Assembly: GCA_025093985.1 (NCBI GenBank)
Contig: JACAAK010000016.1
Location: 1-64,000 of the forward strand
Direction: 5' to 3'
Source: Calvatia gigantea
Lineage: Eukaryota > Basidiomycota > Agaricomycetes > Agaricales > Lycoperdaceae
Length of the DNA: 64,000 nt
The notes under the pieces were generated by a model. The model saw nothing but the letters and a program-made list of their open reading frames with translations, was not told the origin of the DNA and did not search any database. The position numbers and the translations under genes were made by a program. Positions 10,045 through 20,959 of the stretch are shown here, one piece after another. The stretch's first letter is position 1. Every line of letters begins with the position of its first letter.

Positions 10045-10945
10045 TCTATATAGAGGGGAATGATAGGGTGTCTGGGGGCTTCTGGGGGGCTATAAGAGGG
10101 GGACAATGGTGTAGGCTGACAAATTTTAGTCAGCATTTGTCAGAATTTGTCAGCATTGGTAATCCTGTGCTACTGCTGACTAAGATTTGTCAGCTCTGAC
10201 TAAGCATTTGTAAGCCTTCTACCCGAGGCGTGGTATTTCCTGGCTAAAGCATACGGAGTGCAAGGAAGGAAGGAGAAGGAGCACGAGACTCTCAAGGTCG
10301 CATTGAGATTATCTGAAGGACGGGGTGTGAGAAAGCTGCAGAGAGTTTTAGGATGGTGCATTTGAATGGACAGATACTCTGATGGTGTAGTTGTCATCCT
10401 TCATTATCAATCAATGTTAACTTGTATAATCACCTTATCAGCTAGTGTTAGCCAAGTTAATCTCATTATCAGTTGTTATCTTACTATCAGTCCATTTTTA
10501 TCTACTATCAATCTACTCAACTTCATTATCAATCAATGTTAACTTGTATAATCACCTTATTAGCTAGTGTTAGCCAAGTTAATCTCATTATCAGTTGTTA
10601 TCTTACTATCAGTCCATTCTTATCTACTATACCAATTTACTCAGTTTTATTATCAGTCTATGTTAATGTATAATTATCTTATCAACAATGTTTGGCCAAA
10701 CTGATAATCTGGCCAGCCTTCAGACATTAGAGAGTGGAAGAATGGACAGTGGGAAGTTTTTTGCTTTGTAAGTTCTGACAAATGCTTAGTCAGAGCTGAC
10801 AAATCTTAGTCAGCAGTAGCACAGGATTACCCAATGCTGACAAATTCTGACAAATGCTGACTAAAATTTGTCAGCCTACACCATTGTCCCCCTCTTATAG
10901 CCCCCCAGAAGCCCCCAGACACCCTATCATTCCCCTCTATATAGA
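10045..10945. repeat. Long inverted repeat at the Helitron 5' end
   Basis: The first 170 or so bases (TCTATATAGAGGGGAATG onward) recur inverted at about 10770-10945, ending CATTCCCCTCTATATAGA. Both arms hold repeated TTTGTCAGCATT-type motifs. The two arms enclose about 550 bp. This looks like two Helitron 5' ends head to head, or a TIR element at the 5' end of the Helitron. Confidence 0.85.
10402..10690. repeat. Tandem repeat, about 122 bp period, 2.3 copies
   Basis: The block starting CATTATCAATCAATGTTAAC at 10402 recurs at 10524 and in part at about 10649. The first two copies are nearly identical. It lies between the arms of the inverted repeat and has no coding potential. Confidence 0.85.
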
Positions 10946-11030
10946 CCACTCATTGATTGACAATAAATGATAACTACTGATCTCTCTCTGATTCCTGATC
11001 TTTATTTATCTGATCTTCCTTTGATTTCTG

Positions 11031-12229
11031 ATGATTTCTGCCCATTCTGTGTTCAAAATCCCAATTCCTGCTGATGAAGCATTGGTGGCCTCAGTTAAAC
11101 ACAATACTCAAATGCACAAGGTGTTAGAGAGGACAAAGATCATTATCTGGGATGAGGTCCCAATGCAGCACAGATTTGCAATTAAAGCTGTGGATAGATG
11201 TCTCAGAGATTTGCTTCAAAAAGAGGACTCTCCCTTTGGTGGAATTACTGTGGTCTTTGGAGGTGACTTCAGACAAACACTTCCTGTGGTGCCAAGGGGG
11301 TCAAGGCAAATCATTGTTGGAGCTTCTTTGTGCAGAAGTGATCTTTGGGAGCCCATTAAACTCCACTACTTGACTCAAAACATGAGGTTGGATAGGACAC
11401 CAGAAATTGAACACCATGCTGCTTGGTTACTGGAGATTGGAGCTGGGACAAATTTGGATGCAAATGAGACTGTGGAAATCCCTCCCCATATGCACTGTCC
11501 AGACATGGATGCTTTGATCACCTCCATCTATCCTGATATCAACCTCCCTCACAGGCCTGATCAGTATTTCCTGGACAGAACAATCCTTTCTGCTAGAAAT
11601 GATGAGGTTGATGACATCAATGACTCTATTCTTGCCAAATTTCCTGGGAATCCACATGTACTCATGGGTGCTGACTCTGTGGAACTGGAGAACAATTTGG
11701 GGAATGATATCAGCCCTATCCTCCAGAGTATCTCAACTCTCTGAGAGCAAGTGGGTTGCCTCTGGCAAAGTTGGTGCTTAAGGTTGGATGTCCAGTGATG
11801 CTTCTAAGGAACCTAGATGCATCCAAGGGACTGTGTAATGGAACCAGGATGGTGGTGAGACAGATTAGGAGGAGGGTATTGGAATGTAGAATTATTAGTG
11901 GGGATGCCAAGTTTGCAGGAAAAACAGTACTGATACCAAGAATCATACTGCAGCCATCAGCTGAGACACTACCCATTCCCTTGAAGTGGAGGCAATTCCC
12001 AGTCCATCTTGCATTTGCAATGACCATCAACAAGTCCCAGGGTCAGTCAGTGAGGCATGTTGGGATCAACTTGGAAACATCTGTATTCTCACATGGACAG
12101 TTATATGTGGCATTATCTAGATGTACATCAGGAGAGAGGATTAAGGTGGTACTACCAGAGCAGAATGAGCATACAAGGACTATGAATATAGTGTACAAGG
12201 AGGTATTTGCTGGACTTGATTTGACTTAG
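11031..12229 (+). pseudogene. Helitron Pif1-like helicase, C-terminal part, frameshifted
   Basis: The sequence encodes the C-terminal half of the 5'-3' helicase that unwinds DNA during rolling-circle transposition. Visible motifs are II (IIIWDEVPMQHRFAIKAVDR), III (VVFGGDFRQTLPVV), the QNMRL segment, [13 protein letters not shown], and V/VI ([31 protein letters not shown]). The Walker A region and the Rep nuclease are absent. One frameshift falls between about 11690 and 11720. The frame ending after LQSISTL is replaced by the frame reading through [17 protein letters not shown]. The two halves are otherwise open. The N-terminal truncation makes the protein non-functional. Confidence 0.92.
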
Positions 12230-12262
12230 TTTACAGTTTGTAAATAAAATTGTGTTTGGAGT

Positions 12263-12930
12263 ATAACTCAAGAACCAGAACCCTGATCAACCCGGTTTTT
12301 TTTCCAGCTTATTCAGATTGCTTTTCCGGTCAAAATGAGCTCCCTCATGTGTTTTTCCAGTGAGTTGTCCATAAATGGCCTCATAGCACCATGGATACCA
12401 AAATAAAAAACAGATATAGCTATAACTCAACAACCAGAACTCCAATCAGCCCGCTTTTTTTTCCAGCTTATTTGGATCGCTTTTCTGGTCAAAATGAGCC
12501 CCCTCATGTGTCATTCCGGTAGCCCGTTCATAGAAGGCCTCATAGCATCACAGGTGCCAAAATGAGAAATGGGCAGCTTATAACTCAACAACCAGAACTC
12601 CGGTCAACCCGCTTTCTTTTCCAGCTTATTTGGATTGCTTTTCCGATTAAAATGAGCCCCCTCACGTGTCATTCTGGTAGCCCGTTCATAAAAGGCCTCA
12701 TAGCATCACAGGTGCCAAAATGAGAAACGGGCAGCTATAACTCAACAACCAGAACCCTGATCAGCCCACTTTCTTTTCCAGCTTATTCAGGTCACTTTTC
12801 CAATTAAAATGAGCCCCCTCACATGTCTTTCCAGTGAGTTGTCATAGGAAGCCTTATAGCACCATATATACCAAAATGAGCAATGGGCAGTTATAACTCA
12901 ACAACCAGGGCACTAATCAACCTGATTTAT
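12263..12930. repeat. Tandem repeat, 156-158 bp period, more than four copies
   Basis: Units begin TATAACTCAACAACCAGAAC at about 12263, 12421, 12579, 12736 and 12892. They include shared blocks such as TTTTCCAGCTTATTTGGAT and AAAATGAGCCCCCTCA. The array lies between the helicase stop and the Helitron 3' hairpin. Confidence 0.9.
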
Positions 12931-13024
12931 TTCTTAGCTAAGCTACTAATAGCTGGTATATTGTTGACTGAAGACAGAGAAATACTTTGAAGACAAAAAT
13001 TCTAAGAGGACAAAAATTAACTCC

Positions 13025-13055
13025 CTGTGCCAAAGGCACAGATAGGCTTGCCTAG
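13025..13055 (+). other. Helitron 3' terminus: hairpin plus CTAG
   Basis: The stem CTGTGCC (13025-13031), loop AAA and stem GGCACAG (13035-13041) are followed by 10 nt and CTAG at 13052-13055. The next base is the host T. This matches the established Helitron CTRR end with an upstream hairpin. Confidence 0.92.
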
Positions 13056-16000
13056 TGTAGATCTGAAGGGAACAAACATGTCATGAATGATGCAGATTGG
13101 CTCCTTGATTCAGGGGCATCATACCATGTCACCAGCCATCTCTCTGATTTCGCAGAGATTAAGAAGGGCCATTTCAGCATTATACAAGCCACTGGCAACT
13201 GGAATTATGAAATGACAGGACAAGGAACTGTAATCTTCCAGCATGACATGGTAGATAAAGGCAAAACTTGGAGCACTACTTCGCATATTGTGCCAGTTTT
13301 TTATATCAAAGAAATCACAGAACGGTTAATGTCCTTGGGCCAGATTCTTAGAACTGGACATACCCTAGAGGCAACTGTTAAAGGGACCACCATCTGTGAT
13401 AAGTCAGGACAAGCTGTATTGTCTGCCTGGCCTCATCGGTTGTTCAAGAACAACATACATATGGTGCACATGTATATCTTGCAATATAGCAAGGAGAAGC
13501 CAGTAGCATTAGCATTATGCCAACCTGACTATATCAATTGGCATTGTCAAATGGGACATCCCTCAGATCATGCGCTCTCTGAGCTTCCAAAGTATGTAGA
13601 GGGCATCACACTGATTTCTGCACCTCCTTCTCGGAAGGGCATTTGTGATGGCTGTGCCAAGGGGAAAATGCATAATAACCCCTTTCTGATTGATCCAAAG
13701 CAAGCCACCACAGTCTTTGAGCTATGTCACTCAGACTTGCTGGAACTGCCCGTCATTAGTTACCATAAATATAAATGGGCAATAATGTTTCTTGATGACT
13801 TCTCTTCTCATGCACATGTAGTCCTCCTTTGAAAGAAGTCTGAGGCTTCTGAGAAGCTTATTCAGCTAATCAGTGCATTAGAGAACCTCTCCAGTATGTG
13901 AGTCAAATGACTTTGCACCAATAATGGAGGAGAATATGTCAATGAAAAATTATTGGCAGGACTTGCAGCGTGTAGAATTACCCATGAGACCACTGCTCTC
14001 TATGCGCATCAGCAAAATGGGAGAGCAGAGCAACTGAACCGCACACTACACGAGAAAGCCCAAGCTATACAGCTACAGGCGTGTCTACCTGACTCGTGGT
14101 GGAAATTTGCATTGAACACAGCTGTGCATTTATATAATTGCATGCCAGTCCAGTGTCTGCAGTGGAAGACACCTTTTGAGTGTTATTCAAGGAAAAAGCC
14201 AGACTTGTCCCATATTCATGTGTTTGGATGCAGCGCATATGTATTTTTACCCAATGAAATCTGCCCAAACAAATTGTCTGCAAAATCCGAGATTATGATC
14301 TTTCTTGGATATAAAGGTAGTAAAAACTACATCTTTATGTGGCACACAACAGGCAACATGATTTTTGTATCACCTACTGCCCCATTCGATAAGGGATATT
14401 TTCCCAAATGCCCCGATTCAGTGCCAGATCGCAGTAACCGGCCTAATCACAGAGGAGAGAGAAATCTGCCTAGACTAGGGTTAGAGGTTCCACCTCCTAT
14501 TCCACCATCTTCAGGTGATGCTGGAATTGTTCCACCTCCACCTGATCATCCAATACAACTACCTCTGGTTTCTCTACCATTCAAACCAAAATATTCTCTG
14601 CTACACCTCCTTTACCCTGGTGTGATTCTACCCTGCTGAGCAGCATCATGTCACAACAACCATCACCTGGCAATATGCCACCTTGGGTTCCCCCACCTGA
14701 GTTGCCACCTCTGTATGGAATGACCATTGAGGAAGAACCTGACCTACATGATGATTGGCATGTGGACAGGGATGTTTGGGATACTGAAAATGAGGAATTC
14801 CCAATCCCAGTTCCCAAGTGTCATGCTGTTGGTCATAATCAGATAGAGCCATGTTGTTCTGAACGACAGGGCAGGCCTCCTATCAGACCAGGGAATACTT
14901 ATGGAGAGTACAGGCATCCAATTTCTATTGAAAGAGAAATAGATCGGACTTACCAACAAGAGCAGCAGAGGCAAAGGCAGTGTGTTTGTGCTAATGCCCC
15001 TTTGGACAAAGTAATACATGAGCATAGAGCAAGGACTAACCATCCTGAATATGTGAGGCAAAGAGTTCGTGCTGAGCAGTATCCACCACAACTCTTTGAT
15101 TTACCTCCATTTCAACTCTCTCCACATCCGGAACTGCCGCCTATGCCTGAATCTTATGATCCGATGTCTTATAATGTGGAAAATATGGATATTGAAAGGC
15201 TTGTCACTGAGGGAGGAGTAAAACTGATTAATTTCTTGATACAGACAGTACATAATACCACACATGGAGAGCCTGAAACTTTCCATGACATGCTCAAGCT
15301 TCCTGAGCCTATCAAGGCAAAATGGATGGCTGCATGTATTGAGGAACTCGACACATTGAAGAAATGTGGAGTATATAAATTGGTAGATCTGCCAAAAGGG
15401 AGGAGGACAGTTAAAAACCATTGGGCATTTCTCGAAAAGTCTGATGGCCGCCTGCGAGCTCGTCTAGTAGCAAAGGATTTCTTGCAGATTGAAGGCATTG
15501 ACTATAACGAGCTTTTTTCTCCAGTTGTCTGCTATAAGTCTGTACATGTAAGCTTCGCACTCACTGCAATCCATGATTGGGATATGCACAGCATTGATGT
15601 AAAAACAGCCTATTTATATGGCAAACTGGATGAAGAAATATACATGGAACAGCCCGAAGGGTTTTGACTTCCTGGGCAGGAAAGGAAGGTATGGAGACTA
15701 AAGCGAGTGATCTATGGCCTTAAACAAGCTAGTTGCCAGTGGTGGAAGGAATTGTACCAATCTATGATTGAGCTGGGATTTACCCACTGCAAATCCAACT
15801 ACACTGTATACTTTCACAGACATCCAAAGACAAAAGAGCTTGTAGTAGCCATTGTTTATGTTGATGATGTGAATTTCTTGGGAATTAAAAACTCCCCCCT
15901 CCTCAAAGAGTTGAAGGGAAAGTTCACCAAAAAATGGGAATGCAGAGACCATGGTCCCTGTAAAGAATTTCTTGGGATGAAAATCTCAAGGAATTGCTCC

Positions 16001-16137
16001 AAGTGTCAAATCTTCATCCAACAGGTTAAATACCTGGATAAGATCTTGCAGTGCTTTCAGGTTCTGCAGTCTGCTGTGGCTAAAACACCATTACCCACCA
16101 GTTTCCAGTTCATTACAAACAAAGATACTGCATCAGC
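13056..16137 (+). pseudogene. Copia A pol: protease, integrase, reverse transcriptase
   Basis: Coding resumes after the Helitron. The aspartic protease signature is WLLDSGASYHV (about 13098). The integrase zinc region has NWHCQMGHPSD and CDGCAKGK. The integrase core has HSDLLELPV, then NNGGEYVN where copy B has DNGGEYVN, and QQNGRAEQLN. In that stretch copy B KRLRTDNGG is here K-stop-LCTNNGG, so the second catalytic Asp is lost. Reverse transcriptase lies at 15300-16130, with IDVKTAYLYGKLDEEIYMEQ and the YVDD box (IVYVDDVNFLG, about 15865). Stops occur at about 13831, 13900, 14637 and 15665. Confidence 0.92.
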
Positions 16138-17063
16138 TGTTATGAATATCAATATTTATGACATTATTAATGTCAAGAATGATGATGTAATCTATGACAT
16201 CATAATCAGTAATGTGATAATCAATATCATACATTGATTATACAACGATTTATACAATGTCTCTTAAGACTTGTATAATATAAAGACATACATCGGAAGT
16301 CTTAGTGTTAACAATACAACAAGAACAAGTCATAGAATCAGTCATAAAGAGACTATGCTATAACTTGTATAGTTACTTGAAAGACGACTATATATCTTAG
16401 AGTAATCTATACTATAAGATAATAGTAAAGGATTAAGTATTATTCTAATACTTAATATGATCTAGAACTACGACGAAAGTCTAGTAACAATCTAGACTAA
16501 GACTAGAATGATCTAGATGTACTCTATACTTAGTATCTACCTAGAAGCACCTAGAACATACCTAGACTTAATAGGTTATAATTAGAACTCCATTGTTCTA
16601 CTAATATAGGAACTTATATAATACTTCAAAGTCGTACCACTTTGAAGTACATATAAATAGCATAGCTTATGTCATAATTCAAAGTCATACCACTTTGAAT
16701 GTCATATTACTTTTATATACCATATATAGACAAGTAACATACCAATACAGTACAATACAGTAGTACACCATTGTAGTATATAAACCCCTTGACTTGACCA
16801 GTAGACCCCATCGTTTCTACTTGGTTAGGTGGAGACTCAATCTATAACTCTTATCATCCTCATCTTGTGATCTGAACTTAAGAACCTCTTCTTGATGACT
16901 AAGCTTTACATCACAAGACATCATAGGAGTTATTAATTGAAGGTTCCAGACCTCTGATCATAAGACATAAGGTTATATATAGTTACATTGTAGGTAACTA
17001 TATTTAGCCGATAAGCCTTCAAGAAGGAGTCCCCTTTGGTATCATCTGTGGATAGATACTGGG
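16138..17063. mobile_element. 926-bp noncoding insertion in copia A
   Basis: The copia reading is broken at 16137 and resumes at 17064. The insertion begins TGTTATGAATATC, ends GATAGATACTGGG, and is flanked by TCAGC and TCAGT (16133-16137, 17064-17068). These look like a 5-bp target duplication with one change. It is AT-rich with no gene and contains repeated CTAGA, ACTTTGAA and TATA motifs. A solo LTR of another family is the simplest idea, but the 3' end does not finish in CA. Confidence 0.7.
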
Positions 17064-17815
17064 TCAGTGAAGGACAAAGCTGATCTCACTATAACATCAG
17101 CCCCATTCCATCTAAAGTACCAACAATTGGTTGGTTCTTTAATGTACTTGATGATTGGCACTAGGCCTAACATAGCCTTTGCTGTAGTTAAGCTGGCACA
17201 ACATGCCACTAACCCCACACCCAAGCACTATTGTGCTGGTATTCACATACTAAAGTACTTGTCTATGACAAGGAACTATGCATTGAAATATGAAGGTGAT
17301 ACTGGGAAACCGATGGTGACATTGGAATGCCTCAGTGACTCAGATTGGGCTCAAGATACTGAAACCCGCCAATCTGTTTTGGAAAATGTCTGTATGATCG
17401 TGTCCGGTGCTGTCACTTGGACTTTGTGGTGACAGAAGACAGTTTTGCTCTCATCTACCAAGGCAGAATACAAAGAACTGTCTGATGCTTCATGACAAGT
17501 GAAATGGCTGTCACAGCTTCTGGAGGAGCTCAGTATTGAGCACCCAACTCCTATTCTCTACAGTGACAATGATGGGTCCAAATTCTGGACTGAAAATCCC
17601 ATTGTTGAAAAACAGTTGAAGCATGTGGATATTCATTACCACTATGTGTGAGAATTAGTTGAGGAAGGTGTTATTGTTATTGGTGATGTGTCTTCACAAG
17701 ACAATCCCACCGATATCTTCACAAAGAATCTTGGCATAACCAAAATCAATCTCTTCTGTCCTGAGCTTGGACTTATTTTTGGATCTGACATCGAAGCATG
17801 AGATAAAGCTGCTTG
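17064..17815 (+). pseudogene. Copia A RNase H
   Basis: Coding continues in frame after the 926-bp insertion with KYQQLVGSLMYLM, then the RNase H acidic motif LSDSDWAQDTETRQS, LSSTKAEY (copy B has STEAEY, so the catalytic Glu is changed), and the terminal HVDIHYHYV region. In-frame TGA codons occur after TWTLW, after ELSDAS and after HYHYV. The last two are shared with copy B. Confidence 0.88.
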
Positions 17816-17856
17816 ATCATTGAAATGTTAATCTCCCTCCTTTGAGTGAGGAGGAG

Positions 17857-18262
17857 TATTGAATCTCAATCTATACCACTATGTTGGGTCAGTCTATTTA
17901 TAGCTGAAACAGATTCTTGAGTACTTCACTCTTGAAGAGAGATAACAAACAATGTACTAGACCACACTCTAGGTTGCTGGCTATGGTCTATTAGATAGAA
18001 CCACGTACACAGTATACTCTGTATATGCTACTGGCAGATAAGACCTCACCTGTATTAGGTAGAATGGCACACAGACTAGAGACATTAGATATATAAGCCC
18101 TATGTAATATGCATACATTCCTTAGACAATTTAGTCTTTCTATTGCCCACCATTCCTCTCAGATATCCATTAGCTACAGTCTATAATGCTCTCAACAAAC
18201 CCAGTGAGTATGACTCCCCTCTGCCACTAGCGTAGAGCTACTCTGGTGTACTCATCTCAACA
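17857..18262 (+). mobile_element. Copia A 3' LTR
   Basis: This 406-bp LTR is the counterpart of the copy B LTRs. It begins TATTGAATCTC where copy B has TGTTGAATCTC, and ends CTCATCTCAACA. A purine tract, GAGTGAGGAGGAG, lies just before it. The promoter-like CTATTTATAG is conserved. CG sites of copy B are TG or CA here in many places. Confidence 0.88.
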
Positions 18263-18587
18263 AGGTAGTATGTGGTAATTGCGACAGGGAAGAAGGATTT
18301 AGGGAAGGCCAGGATGAATGTGTCTTTGTTTGAGAAGGTGAGGGTACAGGATGGAGTTATTGGGTACTCAGTCATTGGAGGGGATGTGATGTAGTGTCTA
18401 GACTTTTTTGGGAACTGACAGTGAATGAATAGGGAAATGTCCTTCTGTTTATTATGTATTCCAACCCAAGGGGCAGGGTATGCACTGATATACTGTAGTG
18501 GGTACAAATGGAGGCTGGGGCTCATCTCACTACTGAAATAGAACCCCAATATCAAAACGAAGGAATACCAAAATAAAAACACACTGA
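18263..18587. other. Unassigned sequence between copia A LTR and 7TM copy 1
   Basis: I see no gene here. A minus-strand frame crossing this stretch begins inside the unit and ends in the LTR, so it is not convincing. The segment is probably the former 3' flank of 7TM copy 1. Confidence 0.4.
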
Positions 18588-19681
18588 CTAAACAGTTGAC
18601 TCAGAATAGGACACGGATGGAGAACCTACCACCACTGCAGCTGTAGTTGCAAGGGTTTGAGAACGAGTGCCACTGACTCCATCAGTGGTGGTCTGTGCAC
18701 CATGGTTCCATTGCAAGCTTGTGAGTTTGTGCTCTGTCTCCTTGGTCCACCCTCAGCCACTCACAATACAATACACAATGAGAAAGTAGGTGATGACCTG
18801 GACAACCACAGAGATGTGTCAGCAATGCCACCACCATGACCAGTCCACATACCTTAACAGTGGAATCATTTGTGAAGAACAGAATGAAATTGGGGCTGTT
18901 TAGGCCAACCAAAATTGCAGAAGCAATGGACCATGCAGGATATAAAGCATAGGATTCAGTCAACATCGCAATAATGCTCATGTAAGGACTGGAAGTATTG
19001 GACGTTCCTATACTGAATTGAAGCCCATCATGCAAACTTGATGTCACCAGATACTCACCCATTATCTGGATATGACACCTTCATACTAGTAAAATATGTA
19101 CAATTACCAGCCCGGTCACAAGGATTGTGAATGATGACAGAATTGCATAAGCCACAGTGTCCATTGCAACCACACTCCAGATAGAGATGCTGAGCTGATC
19201 AAATGGTAACAACGCAGATGCAATATGGATTGGAATATGCAGGGCTGGCCATGCTGTCAGATGCAACAACCAAAGAGTGTCAATGTCAGCATACCTATGT
19301 AAGATAAGAGAAGCAACAGAGGCAGGACAGTGACTGCTACAGCATATCATGTCCCACTCCATATTACCCACAGGTGCCAGATCTGTCAGGATGGTGTATC
19401 CAATAATGTCAACAAATCTGATCAATGACTAAGCTGTATCACCATTGTCAGGACCTCAACAATCAAGTCAAAGACACTACCCACCACATCATATGAGCTG
19501 GTAGTTGAGTTGTATGAATCTTCATATGCCAATGACTCTCCAGTGTAATTGGCATGGTTGATGTAAGCCACCTGGGTCATCTGTGTATTCAGTGCAAGAA
19601 GGGCCATCACACAAAACAATATGAGAGAAATATAGCTGAGTGTGAACCTGGCTTGCCTTTGTTTGTCTGGCTCCTGAAGCT

Positions 19682-20225
19682 TGTTGAGAGAACAAGTAGA
19701 CATCCCAATATAAGTTCACACTACCTAAGCGTGTAGGCATCAGCGGTGGAGGATAGTCGTATTCATCCAGGAGACAGTCCAGTAGGAGAAATGCCTGGTA
19801 GTGGACAAAGTCCTGCTTATACCAGCATACTTAGAGAGTCTTGAGGATAGGGAAGTGATGCTTAGAGAAGCTAGCATAGAGGAGAGAAGACATATAGTCT
19901 TATACCAAAGGGTGTAGCCAAAAGGCATACATACTACAATGCTACATAAGGGTATATATACTAATATCCCTGGTCTGTGCACTCTAAACCCTTATATGGG
20001 TGAGGTCTAACTACCAGTAGCATAATTGGAGCATACTGTGTACAATGCATGTACTAGAAGGTTCCATGTGGAGGGTATAACCGACTACCAGAAGGGCGGT
20101 ACAACTACTGCATACGTAGTCCATGATGGTCCATTATTATCGACCCTCTGAAGGTGAAATACTTGAACCCCATTTCAGCTATAAATAGACTGAACCAACA
20201 TAGTGGTACAGAGCGAGATTCAACA
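19682..20225 (-). mobile_element. 3' LTR of the non-autonomous element
   Basis: This 544-bp LTR begins (plus strand) TGTTGAGAGAACAAG and ends GCGAGATTCAACA. The adjacent TTCTCCTCATTTGAAGGGGG is the reverse complement of a purine tract, so this is the 3' LTR of a minus-strand element. It shares blocks with the copia B LTR (CTATAAATAGACTGAACCAA). Confidence 0.88.
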
Positions 20226-20959
20226 CTTCTCCTCATTTGAAGGGGGGAAGATTAACGCTTCAATAATCTAGCAGTATTGAAACCAAGCTTTAGACATTGG
20301 AATCTTCAACAAAAGAGTGGCAGAGCCAAACATCAAATGTTGGAGTCATCAACGATCATGCAGATTTAACCAGCTTTTGAAAGTTGGAAAAAAGCCTGCA
20401 GCAGAGAGGAATTGATACTAGCGTTTGCTATGATGGCCATAAAGGATGCAACGACAATTGCTTTGAGCTATCAAATGTCCTTTAACTCAACTTTAAACTC
20501 CTGTGACTAACTTGCTGCGACTTTCATCTAAGAGTAGGAGTAGGAAAGCCTAAGAAGGCTCCTCCAGAAATTGTAAACAGCAATTCTTTTGAAGTGTTTA
20601 ACAAATCTGTTTTTCCGCATAGGTGTGAAATACAAGAAACCATTTTGCTTGATGCGAAATCCTAAGTGATAAATCACTGGTCACTAATCCAGTGTGCGAT
20701 TATTGTGAGATCAGGAAAGCGGCAGTACTAAGCCAGCATAACCAAGGCCATCACCTTGCGGTTATGTAGATCAATCAGCCATGGCAGTCCTATGAGCTGG
20801 CAGAGCAATGATGCTATAAGCCTTGTTCTGATTTTACTCGAACAAATTCCAAATTAATGGATTCACAAATGGAAGTGGTCTCATGCAATTTTCCTCCATG
20901 CAAAAGGCATTTCGGCCAATGTGGATTAAGGATTCAGTCCCAAGGAATGCATACACACT

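Larger units (their letters stand above)
10045..13055 (+). mobile_element. Helitron (rolling-circle transposon), partial
   Basis: The 3011-bp insertion starts TCTATATAGAGG and ends GCTTGCCTAG. It lies precisely between an A (10044) and a T (13056) of the copia gag, as Helitrons do. A perfect 7-bp hairpin (CTGTGCC AAA GGCACAG, 13025-13041) lies 10 bp before the terminal CTAG, the classic Helitron 3' structure. Removing the insertion restores the copia reading known from copy B (ACC AAA | TGT AGA). It carries only the helicase end of a RepHel protein, no Rep domain, plus several repeat arrays. Confidence 0.93.
9475..18262 (+). mobile_element. Copia retrotransposon copy A, degenerate, with nested insertions
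   Basis: This is a plus-strand Ty1/copia element of the same family as copy B (27393-34216). The coding parts are 9475-10044, 13056-16137 and 17064-17815, interrupted by a Helitron (10045-13055) and a 926-bp insertion (16138-17063). The 5' LTR and early gag are absent because the gypsy element occupies that side. The 3' LTR is 17857-18262. Compared with copy B, this copy carries many Arg-to-Cys, Arg-to-Trp and Arg-to-stop changes at former CG dinucleotides. Confidence 0.92.

Noticed and set aside
12263..12930. Regularly spaced repeats resembling a CRISPR array
   Set aside because: The whole 158-bp unit is repeated without unique spacers, in a eukaryotic Helitron.
14065..15498. Several minus-strand frames of 70-115 codons
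   Set aside because: They are shadows of the copia pol frames on the plus strand.
13056..16137. Copia A as a potentially active element
   Set aside because: A catalytic Asp of integrase is changed, many stops are present, and gag is cut by gypsy and Helitron insertions.
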